A stretch of DNA of 64,000 nucleotides. It comes from Variovorax gossypii. GTDB lineage: Bacteria > Pseudomonadota > Gammaproteobacteria > Burkholderiales > Burkholderiaceae_C. This document shows positions 7,636 through 16,882 of this stretch, in pieces (within the stretch, counting starts at the first letter, position 1; each line of letters opens with the position of its first letter). The position numbers and the translations under genes are program-made. Below the pieces are notes generated by a model. The model saw only the letters and a program-made list of their open reading frames with translations, was not told the DNA's origin and did not search any database. The stretch spans positions 868,001 through 932,000 of the forward strand of contig NZ_RXOE01000001.1 in NCBI RefSeq assembly GCF_003965815.1. The letters are read 5' to 3'.

Positions 7636-8297
7636 GGTGTTGGTACAGGCAACGTCCAAATCGCGCCTTCCGCCTCTGTCGGATTCTTTCGGCTCACTAC
7701 TGGATGACGAAATACTTCACCCTCGGCGATCTGCATCGAATCCTGAAGCACACGGACAAGCCACGAAAGAGATTGATTCTGCGCCGGGGTAGGCGCGTCG
7801 TATATGCCATGTATTCCGCGAATTTTTTCAATGGGAAACTTTAGTTGTTTTGTAGGTGGTTTGAATCCCACCGGCAACCTGGCTCTGCCGACCATTTCTA
7901 TCCCAACAGCCTCCATGTTGCTCGGATACCGATCAGCAGGAGCCTTGAGCATCTCCATGCGATGCATCGCTGTTGGCTCCACCTTTTCGGGAAAGTCACT
8001 CAAACTGCACTTTTTCATCACCAGACATCGCGCCTGCAACGGCCCCACATGATTCGTCCTCTGATAAATCGCCGCCGTCTGATAGATCGTCCCATCCTTG
8101 TCGATGAGAAAGTGCGCCCCGTTCGCCTTCGGCCGCTTGTAGCTGTTCAATGAAGACGCCGAAGTATCGGCGTCCGTCTGGTGCACCACGATGCCGGTGA
8201 TTGCCCCGGCCCTCTTCCCTCGCTCGATCTGCAGACTGCGGGCATGCCTCACTCGCGCGTGGCTGATCATTCCATGTTCGTCAATTTCAACGAGCAT
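7632..8297 (-). CDS. N-acetylmuramoyl-L-alanine amidase-like protein (Amidase_2/PGRP fold), putative effector A
   Basis: This 221-residue protein would cleave the amide between MurNAc and L-Ala in peptidoglycan. It shows the amidase_2 landmarks: VVHQTDAD (first zinc His near residue 39), the FLIDKDGTIYQTA strand, TNHVG, GIEMVG, and a late FRHP (second zinc His) with the following Lys. The usual K-x-[D/C]-P-G end of this family is replaced by RKNPTEAEG, so the third metal ligand is unclear. There is no signal peptide, unlike housekeeping periplasmic amidases, which fits a toxin delivered by a secretion system. The start at 8297 has GGGAGG upstream. About 83% identical by hand alignment to 45674-46339. 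No secretion genes are in the window. Confidence 0.75.
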   Translation of the reverse strand: MLVEIDEHGMISHARVRHARSLQIERGKRAGAITGIVVHQTDADTSASSLNSYKRPKANGAHFLIDKDGTIYQTAAIYQRTNHVGPLQARCLVMKKCSLSDFPEKVEPTAMHRMEMLKAPADRYPSNMEAVGIEMVGRARLPVGFKPPTKQLKFPIEKIRGIHGIYDAPTPAQNQSLSWLVRVLQDSMQIAEGEVFRHPVVSRKNPTEAEGAIWTLPVPTP

Positions 8298-8365
8298 GCG
8301 GTTCCTCCCTGAAGTGTTTGATTGAATGCATTCGCGAACTCGTGGCCACGCATCGATGTGCGAAA

Positions 8366-8387
8366 CACGACTTCGCGGCGCATGCTA
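8366..8387 (-). promoter_or_regulatory. conserved element upstream of amidase A
   Basis: On the minus strand the 22 bases TAGCATGCGCCGCGAAGTCG+TG match, with one difference, the plus-strand element at 45573-45594 upstream of amidase B. They lie 69 and 80 bases before the respective start codons. Conservation outside the coding region suggests a shared promoter or operator; the function is not known. Confidence 0.5.
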
Positions 8388-8501
8388 TGGCGACGACTTC
8401 AAAGGAGATTCAGGTCTTTAAAAGATTTGATTGATTTCCAAAATTCAGCACAGTCGATGAATTCGCGCCCTGTAAACCGCTGAAAACACGGGCGCCAGAA
8501 A

Positions 8502-8533
8502 AGAAAAAACCCGGCGCCATTACAGCGCCGGGT
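8502..8533 (-). terminator. intrinsic terminator after mop
   Basis: A 9-bp stem ACCCGGCGC / GCGCCGGGT (8509-8517 and 8525-8533) is followed on the minus strand by TTTTTTC. It lies 24 bases past the stop of the Mop gene and closes the minus-strand transcription block that begins at the sulfate-binding protein, or at least its last gene. Confidence 0.8.
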
Positions 8534-8556
8534 CGTCGCAGATGCCCGAGGGTCCG

Positions 8557-8772
8557 TCAGAGCTTCGCGATCGAAACCTCGGTCGACTTGACGAGTGCGA
8601 CCACGTCGGAGCCCACCTTCAACTGCAGCTCGTCGACCGAGCGCGTGGTGATGACCGAGGTGACGATGCCCCAGGCGGTTTCGACATCGACTTCGGAAAC
8701 GACGTCGCCGCGGATGATTTCGCGGACCTTGCCCTTGAACTGGTTGCGTACGTTGATGGCTTGGATGGACAT
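8557..8772 (-). CDS. molybdopterin/molybdate-binding protein, Mop (TOBE) family
   Basis: This 71-residue protein is a single Mop/TOBE domain (MSIQAINVRNQFKGKVREII ... SEVDVETAWGIVTSVITTRS ... VALVKSTEVSIAKL). Such domains assemble as hexamers that bind molybdate and buffer it in the cytoplasm. Length matches small molbindins. The start at 8772 gives exactly one domain; an in-frame extension upstream is not domain-like. It follows the nitroreductase gene by 57 bases and ends the sulfonate block with its own terminator. Molybdate and sulfate are chemically alike and compete for uptake, which may explain a molybdate store beside sulfate and sulfonate genes (inference). Confidence 0.9.
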   Translation of the reverse strand: MSIQAINVRNQFKGKVREIIRGDVVSEVDVETAWGIVTSVITTRSVDELQLKVGSDVVALVKSTEVSIAKL

Positions 8773-8829
8773 GATGGGTTCTCTTTCAGGTTGAGGGAAT
8801 TCGTTGAGGAAAAGCACAGCAGACGCCGA

Positions 8830-9426
8830 TCAGACGATCTCGGCGACGTCGTCGAACGCCAGCCTCGGACCACGCTCGAAGGTGCCCGCGTGGTCGGCCA
8901 CGCCGAGGTTGACGAGGAAGTTCGCGCGATAGCGTCCGTCGGGGAAGAAGGCCTTGTCGACCAGGTCGGCGTTGAAGCCCGACTGCGGGCCGGCGTCGAG
9001 GCCGAGCGCCCGCGCCGCGAGGATCAGGTACGCGCCCTGCAGGCTGCTGTTGCGGAAGGCCGTGGCCTGCGCGGCTTCGGCGCTCTTCTCGAAGAAGGGC
9101 TTGGCGTCGTAGGCCGGGAACAGGCTCGGCAGGTGCTCGTAGAAGCGCGTGTCGTGCGCCACGATCACCGTGACGCCGGCAGCCAGCGTCTGCGCGGTGT
9201 TGCCCGCGGACACGGCCGGCTTCAGCTTCGCCTTGGCCTCCTCGCTGCGCACGAACACGTAGCGCGCCGGCTGGGCGTTGTAGGCAGTCGGGCCCCACTT
9301 GAGCAGGTCGTAGAGCTTGTGGATGACCTCGTCGGTCACGGGCACGGGCTTGAAGGCGTGCACGGTGCGGGCCTTGCGGAACAGCTGGTCCAGCGCGGCT
9401 TCGGGAATGGCTTGCAGTGTGGTCAT
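8830..9426 (-). CDS. nitroreductase-family FMN oxidoreductase (RutE/HadB-like)
   Basis: This 198-residue FMN-dependent NAD(P)H oxidoreductase resembles the malonic semialdehyde reductase subgroup. The N-terminal motif [10 protein letters not shown], the [17 protein letters not shown] flavin-binding stretch (about residues 43-60) and a C-terminal [16 protein letters not shown] segment are typical of this subgroup. No signal peptide is present. It lies downstream of the sulfhydrylase gene in the same direction, with 115 bases between. The substrate is not evident. In this sulfur setting it may reduce a quinone, nitro compound or an aldehyde left by organosulfur breakdown, but that is only a guess from position. 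Confidence 0.82.
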   Translation of the reverse strand: MTTLQAIPEAALDQLFRKARTVHAFKPVPVTDEVIHKLYDLLKWGPTAYNAQPARYVFVRSEEAKAKLKPAVSAGNTAQTLAAGVTVIVAHDTRFYEHLPSLFPAYDAKPFFEKSAEAAQATAFRNSSLQGAYLILAARALGLDAGPQSGFNADLVDKAFFPDGRYRANFLVNLGVADHAGTFERGPRLAFDDVAEIV

Positions 9427-9541
9427 CGGGTTCTCTTTCTTTCGTGGAACACCGCGGAACCGGCTTTGCCGGGCCGCAGGTGTTGTCCCCGGAAGGGGGT
9501 TGGCGAAGCGACACGAAGTGCGCGCAGCCTGGGGGAGAGCT
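9427..9541. other. GC-rich intergenic segment resembling a dispersed repeat
   Basis: The 115 bases between the nitroreductase and sulfhydrylase genes are GC-rich and self-complementary in places, for example CCCCGGAAGGGGG near 9489. The segment around 9475-9535 (CGCAGG ... GCGAAGCGACACGAAGTGCG ... CAGCCTGGGGG) has the look of a Comamonadaceae intergenic repeat. I see only one copy in this window, so this rests on recollection of style. Confidence 0.3.
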
Positions 9542-10825
9542 TCATGCTGCGGCGAGCGCCTGGTCGAGGTCGGCGATCAGGTCGTCGATGTGCTCGATGC
9601 CGACCGACAGGCGCACCGTGTCCTCGGTGACGCCGGCGCGGGCCAGCTCCTCGGGCGACAGCTGCCGGTGGGTGGTCGATGCCGGGTGCGTGGCCAGCGA
9701 GCGCACGTCGCCGATGTTCACGAGGCGGGTGAAGAGCTTCAGCGCATCGAGGAACTTCGCCCCACCCTCGCGACCCGAGCCGATGCCGAAGGTCAGCACG
9801 CCGCTGGCCTTGCCGCCCAGGTACTTCTTCGCGAGCGCGTGGTCGGGGTGGTCTTCGAGCGCCGCGTAGTTGACCCACTTCACCGCCTTGTGCGTCTTCA
9901 GGTGCTGCGCCACGCGCAGCGCGTTGTCGCTGATGCGGTCCACGCGCAGCGCCAGGGTCTCGATGCCCTGCAGGATCAGGAAGGCATTGAACGGCGAGAT
10001 GGCCGCGCCCGTGTTGCGCAGCGGCACCACGCGCGCACGGCCGATGTAGGCGGCCGGGCCCAGCGCGTCGGTGTAGACCACGCCGTGGTAGCTCACGTCG
10101 GGCTCGTTCAGGCGCTTGAAGCGCTGCTTGTGCTCCGCCCAGGGGAACTTGCCCGAATCGACGATCGCGCCGCCGATGCTGGTGCCGTGGCCGCCCAGGT
10201 ACTTGGTGAGCGAGTGCACCACGATGTCGGCACCGTGCTCGATGGGCCGGCTCAGGTAGGGCGAAGGCACGGTGTTGTCGACGATCAGCGGCACGCCGTT
10301 GCGGTGCGCGATCTCGGCGATGGCCGCGATGTCGGTCACGTTGCCGGCCGGGTTGCCAAGCGACTCGACGAACACCGCCTTGGTCCGCTCGTCGAACAGC
10401 TTCTCGAAGCTGGACGGATCGCGGTGGTCCGCGAAGCGGGTGGTGATGCCGAATTGCGGCAGCGTGTGGGCGAACAGGTTGTAGGTTCCGCCGTAGAGCG
10501 CCGTGCTGCTGACGATGTTGTCGCCGGCCTCGGCGATGGTCTGGATCGCGTAGGTCACGGCCGCCTGCCCCGAGGCCAGCGCCAGCGCGGCAATGCCGCC
10601 TTCGAGTGCGGCCACGCGCTGCTCCAGCACGTCCTGCGTCGGGTTGTTGATGCGGGTGTAGATGTTGCCCGGCACCTTCAGGTCGAACAGGTCGGCACCG
10701 TGCTGGGCGCTGTCGAAGGCATAGGCGACCGTCTGGTAGATCGGCGGCGCCACGGCGCGGGTGGTCGGGTCGGGCGAATAGCCGGCGTGCACCGACAGGG
10801 TTTCGAATTTCCAGTTCTGCGACAT
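9542..10825 (-). CDS. metY: O-acetylhomoserine aminocarboxypropyltransferase (O-acetylhomoserine sulfhydrylase)
   Basis: This PLP enzyme joins O-acetylhomoserine with sulfide (or methanethiol) to give homocysteine (or methionine), so sulfide released from sulfonates can be fixed directly. The 427-residue protein has the Cys/Met-metabolism family fold. It shows [13 protein letters not shown] near the N-terminus, the PLP lysine in [13 protein letters not shown] (about residue 210), and the C-terminal [16 protein letters not shown] signature of the sulfhydrylase group. The ATG at 10825 has AAAGG upstream. It lies 40 bases after ssuB in the same direction, consistent with one operon for sulfonate uptake, desulfonation and sulfide capture. 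Confidence 0.93.
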   Translation of the reverse strand: MSQNWKFETLSVHAGYSPDPTTRAVAPPIYQTVAYAFDSAQHGADLFDLKVPGNIYTRINNPTQDVLEQRVAALEGGIAALALASGQAAVTYAIQTIAEAGDNIVSSTALYGGTYNLFAHTLPQFGITTRFADHRDPSSFEKLFDERTKAVFVESLGNPAGNVTDIAAIAEIAHRNGVPLIVDNTVPSPYLSRPIEHGADIVVHSLTKYLGGHGTSIGGAIVDSGKFPWAEHKQRFKRLNEPDVSYHGVVYTDALGPAAYIGRARVVPLRNTGAAISPFNAFLILQGIETLALRVDRISDNALRVAQHLKTHKAVKWVNYAALEDHPDHALAKKYLGGKASGVLTFGIGSGREGGAKFLDALKLFTRLVNIGDVRSLATHPASTTHRQLSPEELARAGVTEDTVRLSVGIEHIDDLIADLDQALAAA

Positions 10826-10865
10826 GCGACTGCCTTTCAAATGGGCTGATGGATGAAGAGGCTCG

Positions 10866-11708
10866 TCAGATCGCCCAGCGCAATGCATGCGCCGGGGTTG
10901 CGAGCCAGCTGGCGTCGGTGCTCTCCGCTTCGGTCTCTTCGGACTTCTGCAGCACCCTGTCGAGGATTCGTTTTTCGATGGCGGCGAACGCCGGGTCGCC
11001 CTGCGAGCGCGGACGGGCCAACGCGATGTTCTCGTCGAGGGCGATGCGGCCGTCCTCGATCAGGATCACGCGGTCGGCCAGCGCCACGGCTTCCTGCACG
11101 TCGTGCGTCACCAGCAGCGCGGTGAAGCGATGGCGCTGCCACAGGTTCTCGATGAGGCGATGCATCTCGATGCGCGTGAGCGCGTCGAGGGCGCCCAGCG
11201 GCTCGTCGAGCAACAGCAGGCGCGGGTGGTGCACCAGGGCGCGGGCCAGTGCCACGCGCTGGCGCTGGCCGCCCGAGAGGCGAGCCGGCCATTCGTTCTC
11301 GCGGTCGGCCAGGCCGACCTGCGCCAGCACTTCCTTGCCGCGCGCCTTGGCATCGTTCGGCAGGCCCAGCGTCACGTTGTCGAGCACGCGCCGCCATGGC
11401 AAGAGGCGCGCCTCCTGAAACATGATCCGGGTGTCGTCGTGCAGGCCGTTCACGGCCTTGCCGTCGGTGTAAAGGCCACCGGAGCTCGGCTCCTCGAGGC
11501 CCGCGATGAGCCGCAGCAGCGTGCTCTTGCCGCAGCCGCTGCGCCCGACGATGGCGATGAACTGGCCCGGCTCGATGGTCAGGCGCGTGTTGCGCAGCAC
11601 CTCTCGCGCGCCGTAGCGCTTGTGCAGGTTGCGCGCCTCGAGGCGCACGCCGCCGGCAATGGCTTGCGGCTGAGCCTGGGGCTGGATGTCTTTCAGGACG
11701 GCACTCAT
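10866..11708 (-). CDS. ssuB: aliphatic sulfonate ABC transporter ATP-binding protein
   Basis: This is the ATPase of the SsuABC sulfonate importer, at the cytoplasmic face of the membrane. The 280-residue protein has Walker [10 protein letters not shown] (about residue 55), signature [15 protein letters not shown], Walker [13 protein letters not shown] and switch His in [10 protein letters not shown] ~25-residue Gln/Ala-rich N-terminal lead and a Glu/Ser-rich C-terminal tail extend beyond the core. It is seven bases downstream of ssuA and 40 upstream of metY. The only ATPase in the block, it must serve whichever of the three SsuA-like binding proteins delivers substrate. Confidence 0.95.
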   Translation of the reverse strand: MSAVLKDIQPQAQPQAIAGGVRLEARNLHKRYGAREVLRNTRLTIEPGQFIAIVGRSGCGKSTLLRLIAGLEEPSSGGLYTDGKAVNGLHDDTRIMFQEARLLPWRRVLDNVTLGLPNDAKARGKEVLAQVGLADRENEWPARLSGGQRQRVALARALVHHPRLLLLDEPLGALDALTRIEMHRLIENLWQRHRFTALLVTHDVQEAVALADRVILIEDGRIALDENIALARPRSQGDPAFAAIEKRILDRVLQKSEETEAESTDASWLATPAHALRWAI

Positions 11709-11715
11709 GGTTTCT

Positions 11716-12693
11716 TCAGGCTCCCGGCTTGAACAGCGCCACGTTCAGCGCATCGATTTTTCTTGGCAGCAGCTTCTCGGCGAGGAAGGCATCGGCGATG
11801 CGCTGCTGCTCGCCCAGCCCCTCGGGTACCACCGGCCACACTGCGTAGCTGCGGCGGGCGTTGGCCTGCTCGATGGTCGCGGCGTCCAGCCCCCACACGG
11901 GCGACAACAGCGTGGCCGCCTCCTTCGGGTTCTGCTTGACCCACTTGCCGGTCTTCTCCAGTTCGGCGTAGACCACGCGCAGCACGTCGGGCCGCGCCTT
12001 CGCGAACTTGCTGCTCGCGAGGTAGTAGCGCTGGTACGACGCGATGCCCGCGCCGTCGGCCAGCACACGCACTTTCGACTGGCGCTGGGCCGCGGCGAGG
12101 AACGGGTCCCACACCACCCAGGCGTCGATGGCGCCCTTCTCGAACGCGGCACGGCCGTCGGCCGGCGTGAGGTAGGCGGGCTCGATGTCCTTGAACGACA
12201 GGCCGGCCTTGTCGAGCGCGGCGATCAGCAGGTAATGCGCGCCGGCCGCCTTCGCGAAGCCGACCTTCTTTCCCTTGAGGTCAGCCACGGTCCTGATGGG
12301 CGAGTCCTCGCGCACCACGATGGCCTGCGCCGACGGCGAAGGCGCCTCCTGTGCGAGGAAGGTCAGGTCGGCACCGGCCGCCTGGGCGAACACGGGCACC
12401 GTGTCGGCCACGTCGGCGCTGATGTCGAGGTTGTCGAGGTTCAGCGCCTCCAGCAGCGGCAGGCCGCTGGTGAACTCGTGCCAGCTGAGCGCGACGTTCA
12501 GCGGCGCGAGCTGCTTCTCGAGTGCGCCCTGCGCCTTCAGCACCGCGATGAGCGTCGACGACTTCTGGTAGCCGAGGCGAACGGTGACAGGCCGGCTGGC
12601 CACGCCCTGCGCGAGCACGGCGCCCGAGCCGAGCGCGGCGAGCGTCGCGATGGCGGCGCGGCGGGAGATCGATGTAGATGAAGAGTGCGTCAT
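11716..12693 (-). CDS. ssuA: aliphatic sulfonate ABC transporter substrate-binding protein (first SsuA)
   Basis: This 325-residue periplasmic binding protein starts with a signal peptide containing twin arginines ([17 protein letters not shown] ... VLAQG), so Tat export is possible. The mature part begins with [10 protein letters not shown] and shows the family's [12 protein letters not shown] segment and a final [14 protein letters not shown]. It differs from its two paralogues upstream: the [13 protein letters not shown] block is replaced by [13 protein letters not shown]. It sits between ssuC and ssuB, the standard partner position, which suggests it is the transporter's original binding protein. 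Confidence 0.93.
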   Translation of the reverse strand: MTHSSSTSISRRAAIATLAALGSGAVLAQGVASRPVTVRLGYQKSSTLIAVLKAQGALEKQLAPLNVALSWHEFTSGLPLLEALNLDNLDISADVADTVPVFAQAAGADLTFLAQEAPSPSAQAIVVREDSPIRTVADLKGKKVGFAKAAGAHYLLIAALDKAGLSFKDIEPAYLTPADGRAAFEKGAIDAWVVWDPFLAAAQRQSKVRVLADGAGIASYQRYYLASSKFAKARPDVLRVVYAELEKTGKWVKQNPKEAATLLSPVWGLDAATIEQANARRSYAVWPVVPEGLGEQQRIADAFLAEKLLPRKIDALNVALFKPGA

Positions 12694-12703
12694 TGCCCTG
12701 CCC

Positions 12704-13552
12704 TCACTTCGCCTTCTTCTGGTAGCCGGGGTGCCAGCGCAGCCACCATTGCTCCAGGCCGCGCGCGAACAGGTCGGCCAGCTTGCCGAGCAACGCGTAC
12801 AGCAGGATGCCCACCAGCACGATGTCGGTCTGCAGGAACTCGCGGGCGTTCATCGTGAGATAGCCGATGCCGGCCTGCGCCGAGATGGTTTCGGCCACGA
12901 TCAGGATCACCCACATCAGGCCCAGCGAGAAGCGCAGCCCCACCAAGATCGACGACAGCGCGCCCGGCAGGATCACCTCGCGGTACAGCTGCCAGCGCGA
13001 AAGGCCGTAGGTGCGCCCCATCTCGATGAGCTGCGGATCCACGTTGCGGATGCCGTGGAAGGTGTTCAGGTAGATCGGGAAGAACACCGACACCGAGATC
13101 AAAAACAGCTTGGCCGACTCGTCGATGCCGAACCACAGGATCACCAGCGGAATCAGCGCCAGCGCCGGAATGTTGCGCACCATCTGGATGGTGGAGTCGA
13201 GCAGCGTCTCGAAGAACTTCACCGAGCCGGTCAGCAGGCCCAGCGCCAGCCCTGCTCCGCCGCCGATGGCCAGCCCCGCGAGCGCACGGCCCGCGCTGAC
13301 CTTCACGTGCGTCCACAGCTCGCCGGACACGGTGAGGTTCCACGCAGCCTTGACCACGTCGATGGGCGCCGGCAGCACCCGAGTGCTGAGCCAGCCCAGC
13401 GACGACGCGATCTGCCAGAAGACGATGAGCCCGACCGGCACCAGCCACGGCACCAGCCGCTTCGCCACGTTGACGGCGAAGGCCTTGAACGCGCTGTTGC
13501 CCGCCTCCTCGGCCGGCACGACCGCCGGCAGTTCCTGAACCTGTTCAGTCAT
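12704..13552 (-). CDS. ssuC: aliphatic sulfonate ABC transporter permease
   Basis: This 282-residue inner-membrane permease of the SsuABC importer has about six membrane segments. They include LVPWLVPVGLIVFWQIASSL near the N-terminus, LAGLAIGGGAGLALGLLTGS, and a C-terminal DIVLVGILLYALLGKLADLF. The ABC permease coupling loop (EAA-type) is visible as YREVILPGALSSILVGLRF. A 30-residue cytoplasmic lead precedes the first membrane segment. It lies ten bases before ssuA and ten after ssuD in one transcription unit. Confidence 0.94.
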   Translation of the reverse strand: MTEQVQELPAVVPAEEAGNSAFKAFAVNVAKRLVPWLVPVGLIVFWQIASSLGWLSTRVLPAPIDVVKAAWNLTVSGELWTHVKVSAGRALAGLAIGGGAGLALGLLTGSVKFFETLLDSTIQMVRNIPALALIPLVILWFGIDESAKLFLISVSVFFPIYLNTFHGIRNVDPQLIEMGRTYGLSRWQLYREVILPGALSSILVGLRFSLGLMWVILIVAETISAQAGIGYLTMNAREFLQTDIVLVGILLYALLGKLADLFARGLEQWWLRWHPGYQKKAK

Positions 13553-13561
13553 GGCGATCCT

Positions 13562-14731
13562 TCAGCTTTGGGAGACGAGGCGCGAAGGCGCATCGAGATT
13601 GGCGACGACCTCGCCGAAAGGTCCGCTCAGCGAGCCGCCGGCCAGCTGCGTCTTCGCCTTGCGCGAGAGCAGCGGGAACACCAACTCGGCGAAGCGATAG
13701 GCCTCCTCCAGATGCGGGTAGCCCGAGAGGATGAACTTGTCGAGCCCGAGCGCCGCGTATTCCTCGATGCGCGCCGCGACGGTCTTCGGGTCGCCGACCA
13801 GCGCCGTGCCCGCGCCACCGCGCACCAGGCCCACGCCGGCCCAGAGGTTCGGAGCAATTTCCAGCTCGGCGCGGCTGCGCTTCGCACCGCCCGCATGCAG
13901 CGCGGCCATGCGGCGCTGTCCTTCGGAGTCCATGCGCGCGAAGGCGGCCTGCGCGCGGATCACGGTCTCGTCGTCCACGCGGCTGATGAGTTCCTCTGCG
14001 GCCTTCCAGGCGGCATCTTCGGTCTCGCGCACGATCACGTGCAGGCGAATGCCGAACTCGACCTTGCGGCCATTGCGTTCCGCGCGCGCCCGCACGTCTG
14101 CGATCTTCTTCGCGACCTCGGCGGGCGGCTCGCCCCAGGTGAGGTACGCGTCGACCTGCTCGGCGGCGAGGTCGTGCGCGGCGGCCGAGGAGCCGCCGAA
14201 CCACACCGGCGGATACGGCTTCTGCACCGGCGGGTACAGCAGCTTCGCGCCCTTCACGCTCAGGTGCTTGCCCTCGTAATCGAAAGCCTGCCCGCCATGG
14301 CTGCGCGCGATGATCTCGCGCCAGATGCGGATGAACTCGGCCGACTGCTCGTAGCGCGCCGCGTGGTCGAGGTACACGCCGTCACCCTCGAGTTCGGCCT
14401 GGTCGCCGCCGGTCACCAGGTTCACGAGCAGGCGCCCGCCCGAGAGCCGGTCGAAGGTCGCGGCCATGCGCGCGGCCAGGCTGGGCTGGTGCAGCCCGGG
14501 GCGCACCGCCACCAGGAACTTGAGCTTCTTCGTCGCGCCGATCAGGCTCGAAGCGATCACCCAGGGGTCTTCGCACGAACGGCCCGTCGGGATCAGCACG
14601 CCTTCGTAGCCGAGGTTGTCGGCCGCGCCGGCGATCTGCTGCAGGTAGGCCAGGTCGATGGGGCGCGCGCCCTCGGTGGTGCCGAGGTAGCGGCTGTCGC
14701 CGTGCGTGGGGAGGAACCAGAAGATCTGCAT
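13562..14731 (-). CDS. ssuD: FMNH2-dependent alkanesulfonate monooxygenase
   Basis: This enzyme uses reduced FMN and O2 to split alkanesulfonates into aldehyde and sulfite in the cytoplasm. The 389-residue protein belongs to the bacterial luciferase-like family. It opens with [17 protein letters not shown] and has [28 protein letters not shown] and a late [12 protein letters not shown] segment, all usual for SsuD. Length is normal (about 380-390). The start at 14731 overlaps the stop of the upstream binding protein by one base (TGATG). Its flavin partner, SsuE, is encoded at 16883-17467 in the same block. Confidence 0.95.
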   Translation of the reverse strand: MQIFWFLPTHGDSRYLGTTEGARPIDLAYLQQIAGAADNLGYEGVLIPTGRSCEDPWVIASSLIGATKKLKFLVAVRPGLHQPSLAARMAATFDRLSGGRLLVNLVTGGDQAELEGDGVYLDHAARYEQSAEFIRIWREIIARSHGGQAFDYEGKHLSVKGAKLLYPPVQKPYPPVWFGGSSAAAHDLAAEQVDAYLTWGEPPAEVAKKIADVRARAERNGRKVEFGIRLHVIVRETEDAAWKAAEELISRVDDETVIRAQAAFARMDSEGQRRMAALHAGGAKRSRAELEIAPNLWAGVGLVRGGAGTALVGDPKTVAARIEEYAALGLDKFILSGYPHLEEAYRFAELVFPLLSRKAKTQLAGGSLSGPFGEVVANLDAPSRLVSQS

Positions 14732-15690
14732 CACGCGACTCCCGCGCCGGCGGCTTCGAGCACATTGATCTTCTTCGGGATCAGCTTGAGCTCGAAGAAG
14801 GTGTCGGCGATCTTCTGCTGCTCTGCCAGGATGGCCTTGGTGATCGGCGCCGTGCCGTAGGCCGAGCGGTTCACCGACAGTTCGGCCACCGGCTTCGGAA
14901 GACCCCAGAGCGTGGCCAGCTCGCCGGCCAGGTCGCCCTTGTTGGCGGCGCCCCAGACGTCGACCTTGTTGAGCTCTTCGATCGCGATGGCCAGCACGTC
15001 GGAGTTCTTCGCCACGTAGTCGAGCGAGGAGAAGTAGTAGGCGCGGTTGCCGACCACGCCCGTGGCATCGGCCAGCACGCGCGCATCGAGCGACTTCTCG
15101 GCCGCGGCGAGGAACGGGTCCCAGATCACCCATGCATCGACCGAGCCCTTCTCGAAGGCGGCGCGCGCGTCCGCGGGCGGGAGGTAGACCAGGTTCAGGT
15201 CGGCGAACGCGAGGCCGTGCTTCTCGAACAGCTTGACGATGAAGTAGTGGACGTTCGAGCCCTTGTTGAGCGCGATCTTCTTGCCCTTGAGCTCGGCCAC
15301 GGTCTTGATGGCGGAGCCCTTGGGCACCAGCACCGCCTCGGACTGCGGACGCGGCACGGTCGCGCCCACGTAGGCCAGCGGCGCGCCGGCGGCCTGCGCG
15401 AAGATGGGCGGCGCCTCGCCCACGTCGCCGAAGTCGATGGAACCGACGTTCAGCGCCTCGAGCTGCACGGGGCCGGCGGTGAACTCGGTCCACTTCACGC
15501 TCACGCCGAGCGGTGCCAGGCGCTTTTCGAGCGTGCCGCGACCCTTGAGCAGCGTGAGGTAGCCCTTCTGGTGGCCGATGCGGAACTGGCGTGCGGGCGC
15601 CTGTGCAAGTCCGGCGAACGAGGCCGGCAGCGCGATGGCGGCGGCCGCGCCCTGGATCAGGCGGCGGCGGGGAATGGAGATGCGTGTCAT
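14731..15690 (-). CDS. sulfonate ABC transporter substrate-binding protein (second SsuA paralogue)
   Basis: The protein has 319 residues with a Tat-like signal peptide ([19 protein letters not shown] ... AGLAQA). The mature part starts [17 protein letters not shown] and carries [26 protein letters not shown] and [13 protein letters not shown], ending [15 protein letters not shown]. It is nearer to the third paralogue (15726-16760) than to the SsuA at 11716. Its stop overlaps the ssuD start, so the two are expressed together. Probably delivers a different sulfonate class to SsuBC; specificity cannot be read from sequence. Confidence 0.9.
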   Translation of the reverse strand: MTRISIPRRRLIQGAAAAIALPASFAGLAQAPARQFRIGHQKGYLTLLKGRGTLEKRLAPLGVSVKWTEFTAGPVQLEALNVGSIDFGDVGEAPPIFAQAAGAPLAYVGATVPRPQSEAVLVPKGSAIKTVAELKGKKIALNKGSNVHYFIVKLFEKHGLAFADLNLVYLPPADARAAFEKGSVDAWVIWDPFLAAAEKSLDARVLADATGVVGNRAYYFSSLDYVAKNSDVLAIAIEELNKVDVWGAANKGDLAGELATLWGLPKPVAELSVNRSAYGTAPITKAILAEQQKIADTFFELKLIPKKINVLEAAGAGVA

Positions 15691-15725
15691 GGTTGTGCGG
15701 GAACGATCCGTTGGATGCCTGTGCC

Positions 15726-16760
15726 TCAGGGCTGCGCCGTGACCACGGCGTCGCTGACCTTGATGGGCTTGGGAATGAGCTTCAGCGCGAAGAAGGTGTC
15801 GGCGATCTTTTGCTGGTCGGCCGCGACGGCCGGGGTGATCGGCTTCACGTTGAATTCGTAGCGGCGCAGCGCCAGCTCGACCACGTCGACCGGCAGGCCC
15901 TGCAGCGGAGCGATGAGCTCGGCTGCCTGGCGCAGGTTCTTCTTGAGCCAGATGCCCTGCTCCACCGAATCGGCGAACAGTGCGTCGATGACCTTCGGGT
16001 TGTTCTTCACGAAGCCTCGCTCGCCCAGGTAGTACTGGTAGTTGTTGACCACCTCGGGCGTGCCGTCGGCGAGCACGCGCGCGCCGGTTGCCTTCTCGGC
16101 GGCTGCCTGGAAGGGGTCCCAGATCACCCATGCATCGACGTTCCTGCTCTCGAAGGCGGCGCGGCCGTCGGCGGGCGCGAGGTAGACGGGCTGGATGTCG
16201 GAGAGCTTCAGGCCGTTCTTCTCGAGCTGCTTCACGAGCAGGTAGTGCACGTTGCTGCCCTTGTTGAGCGCGACCTTCCTGCCCTTCAGGTCGGCAACCG
16301 ACTTGATGGGCGAATCCTTCGTGACCAGGATGGCCTCGGCGCGCGGCGCGGCCGGGTCGTAGCCGAAGTAGACGAACTTGGCGCCCGCGGCCTGCGCGAA
16401 GATGGGCGGCGCCTCGCCGACATAGCCGACGTCGACCGCGCCCACATTCAGGCCTTCGAGCAGCTGCGGGCCGGCAGGGAACTCGACCCACTTCACGCCG
16501 AAGCCCAGCGGCGCGAGCTTCTTCTCGAGCGTGCCCTGCGCCTTCTGCAGCACGAACAGACTGGCCGACTTCTGGTAGCCGATGCGCAGCTCGCCCTTGC
16601 CCTGGTTGCCCTGGGCGTGGGCCGAGGCCGCGGAGATGAAGCTGACGATCAGCGCGATGGCACTGACCACGATGGCGCTGATCAGCAGATCGCGCAGGCC
16701 GCGCCAGAAGGAGCGGGGCTGCACGTCGAGCACGGAGTCTTCGGTTGCGACGGGGTTCAT
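15726..16760 (-). CDS. sulfonate ABC transporter substrate-binding protein (third SsuA paralogue)
   Basis: This 344-residue homologue carries an unusual N-terminus. About 25 charged residues precede a long hydrophobic segment ([20 protein letters not shown], about residues 26-45) ending AHAQG. This could be a long signal peptide or an uncleaved membrane anchor. The mature part begins [13 protein letters not shown] and has [39 protein letters not shown] and a closing [12 protein letters not shown]. It lies 35 bases upstream of the second paralogue and 122 downstream of ssuE. Three binding proteins share one permease/ATPase pair in this block. Confidence 0.9.
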   Translation of the reverse strand: MNPVATEDSVLDVQPRSFWRGLRDLLISAIVVSAIALIVSFISAASAHAQGNQGKGELRIGYQKSASLFVLQKAQGTLEKKLAPLGFGVKWVEFPAGPQLLEGLNVGAVDVGYVGEAPPIFAQAAGAKFVYFGYDPAAPRAEAILVTKDSPIKSVADLKGRKVALNKGSNVHYLLVKQLEKNGLKLSDIQPVYLAPADGRAAFESRNVDAWVIWDPFQAAAEKATGARVLADGTPEVVNNYQYYLGERGFVKNNPKVIDALFADSVEQGIWLKKNLRQAAELIAPLQGLPVDVVELALRRYEFNVKPITPAVAADQQKIADTFFALKLIPKPIKVSDAVVTAQP

Positions 16761-16882
16761 GCGTGGATTCCTTGGTCTGCAGAAACTTCAGGCAAAGCCA
16801 TCCCCTCGCCGCATACAGGCGGCTTCGAAAAGAGGATGGGGATGGGTCTGGAGGGAGCCGGGTTCGTTGAAGAACCCGCTCG

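Noticed and set aside
7632..8297. Amidase A as a housekeeping AmpD-type recycling enzyme
   Set aside because: AmpD is also cytosolic, but it ends in K-T-D-P-G and is not paired with an exported overlapping partner. Duplication of the pair as a unit argues for an effector-like system, though recycling is not fully excluded.
12584..14860. 758-codon plus-strand frame opposite the ssu genes
   Set aside because: It is antisense to well-supported ssuA, ssuC and ssuD. The composition (His/Arg/Gln-rich) is typical of high-GC antisense frames.
16859..16877. Hairpin GGGTTC/GAACCC after ssuE as terminator
   Set aside because: The stem is only six base pairs and no T-run follows on the minus strand.
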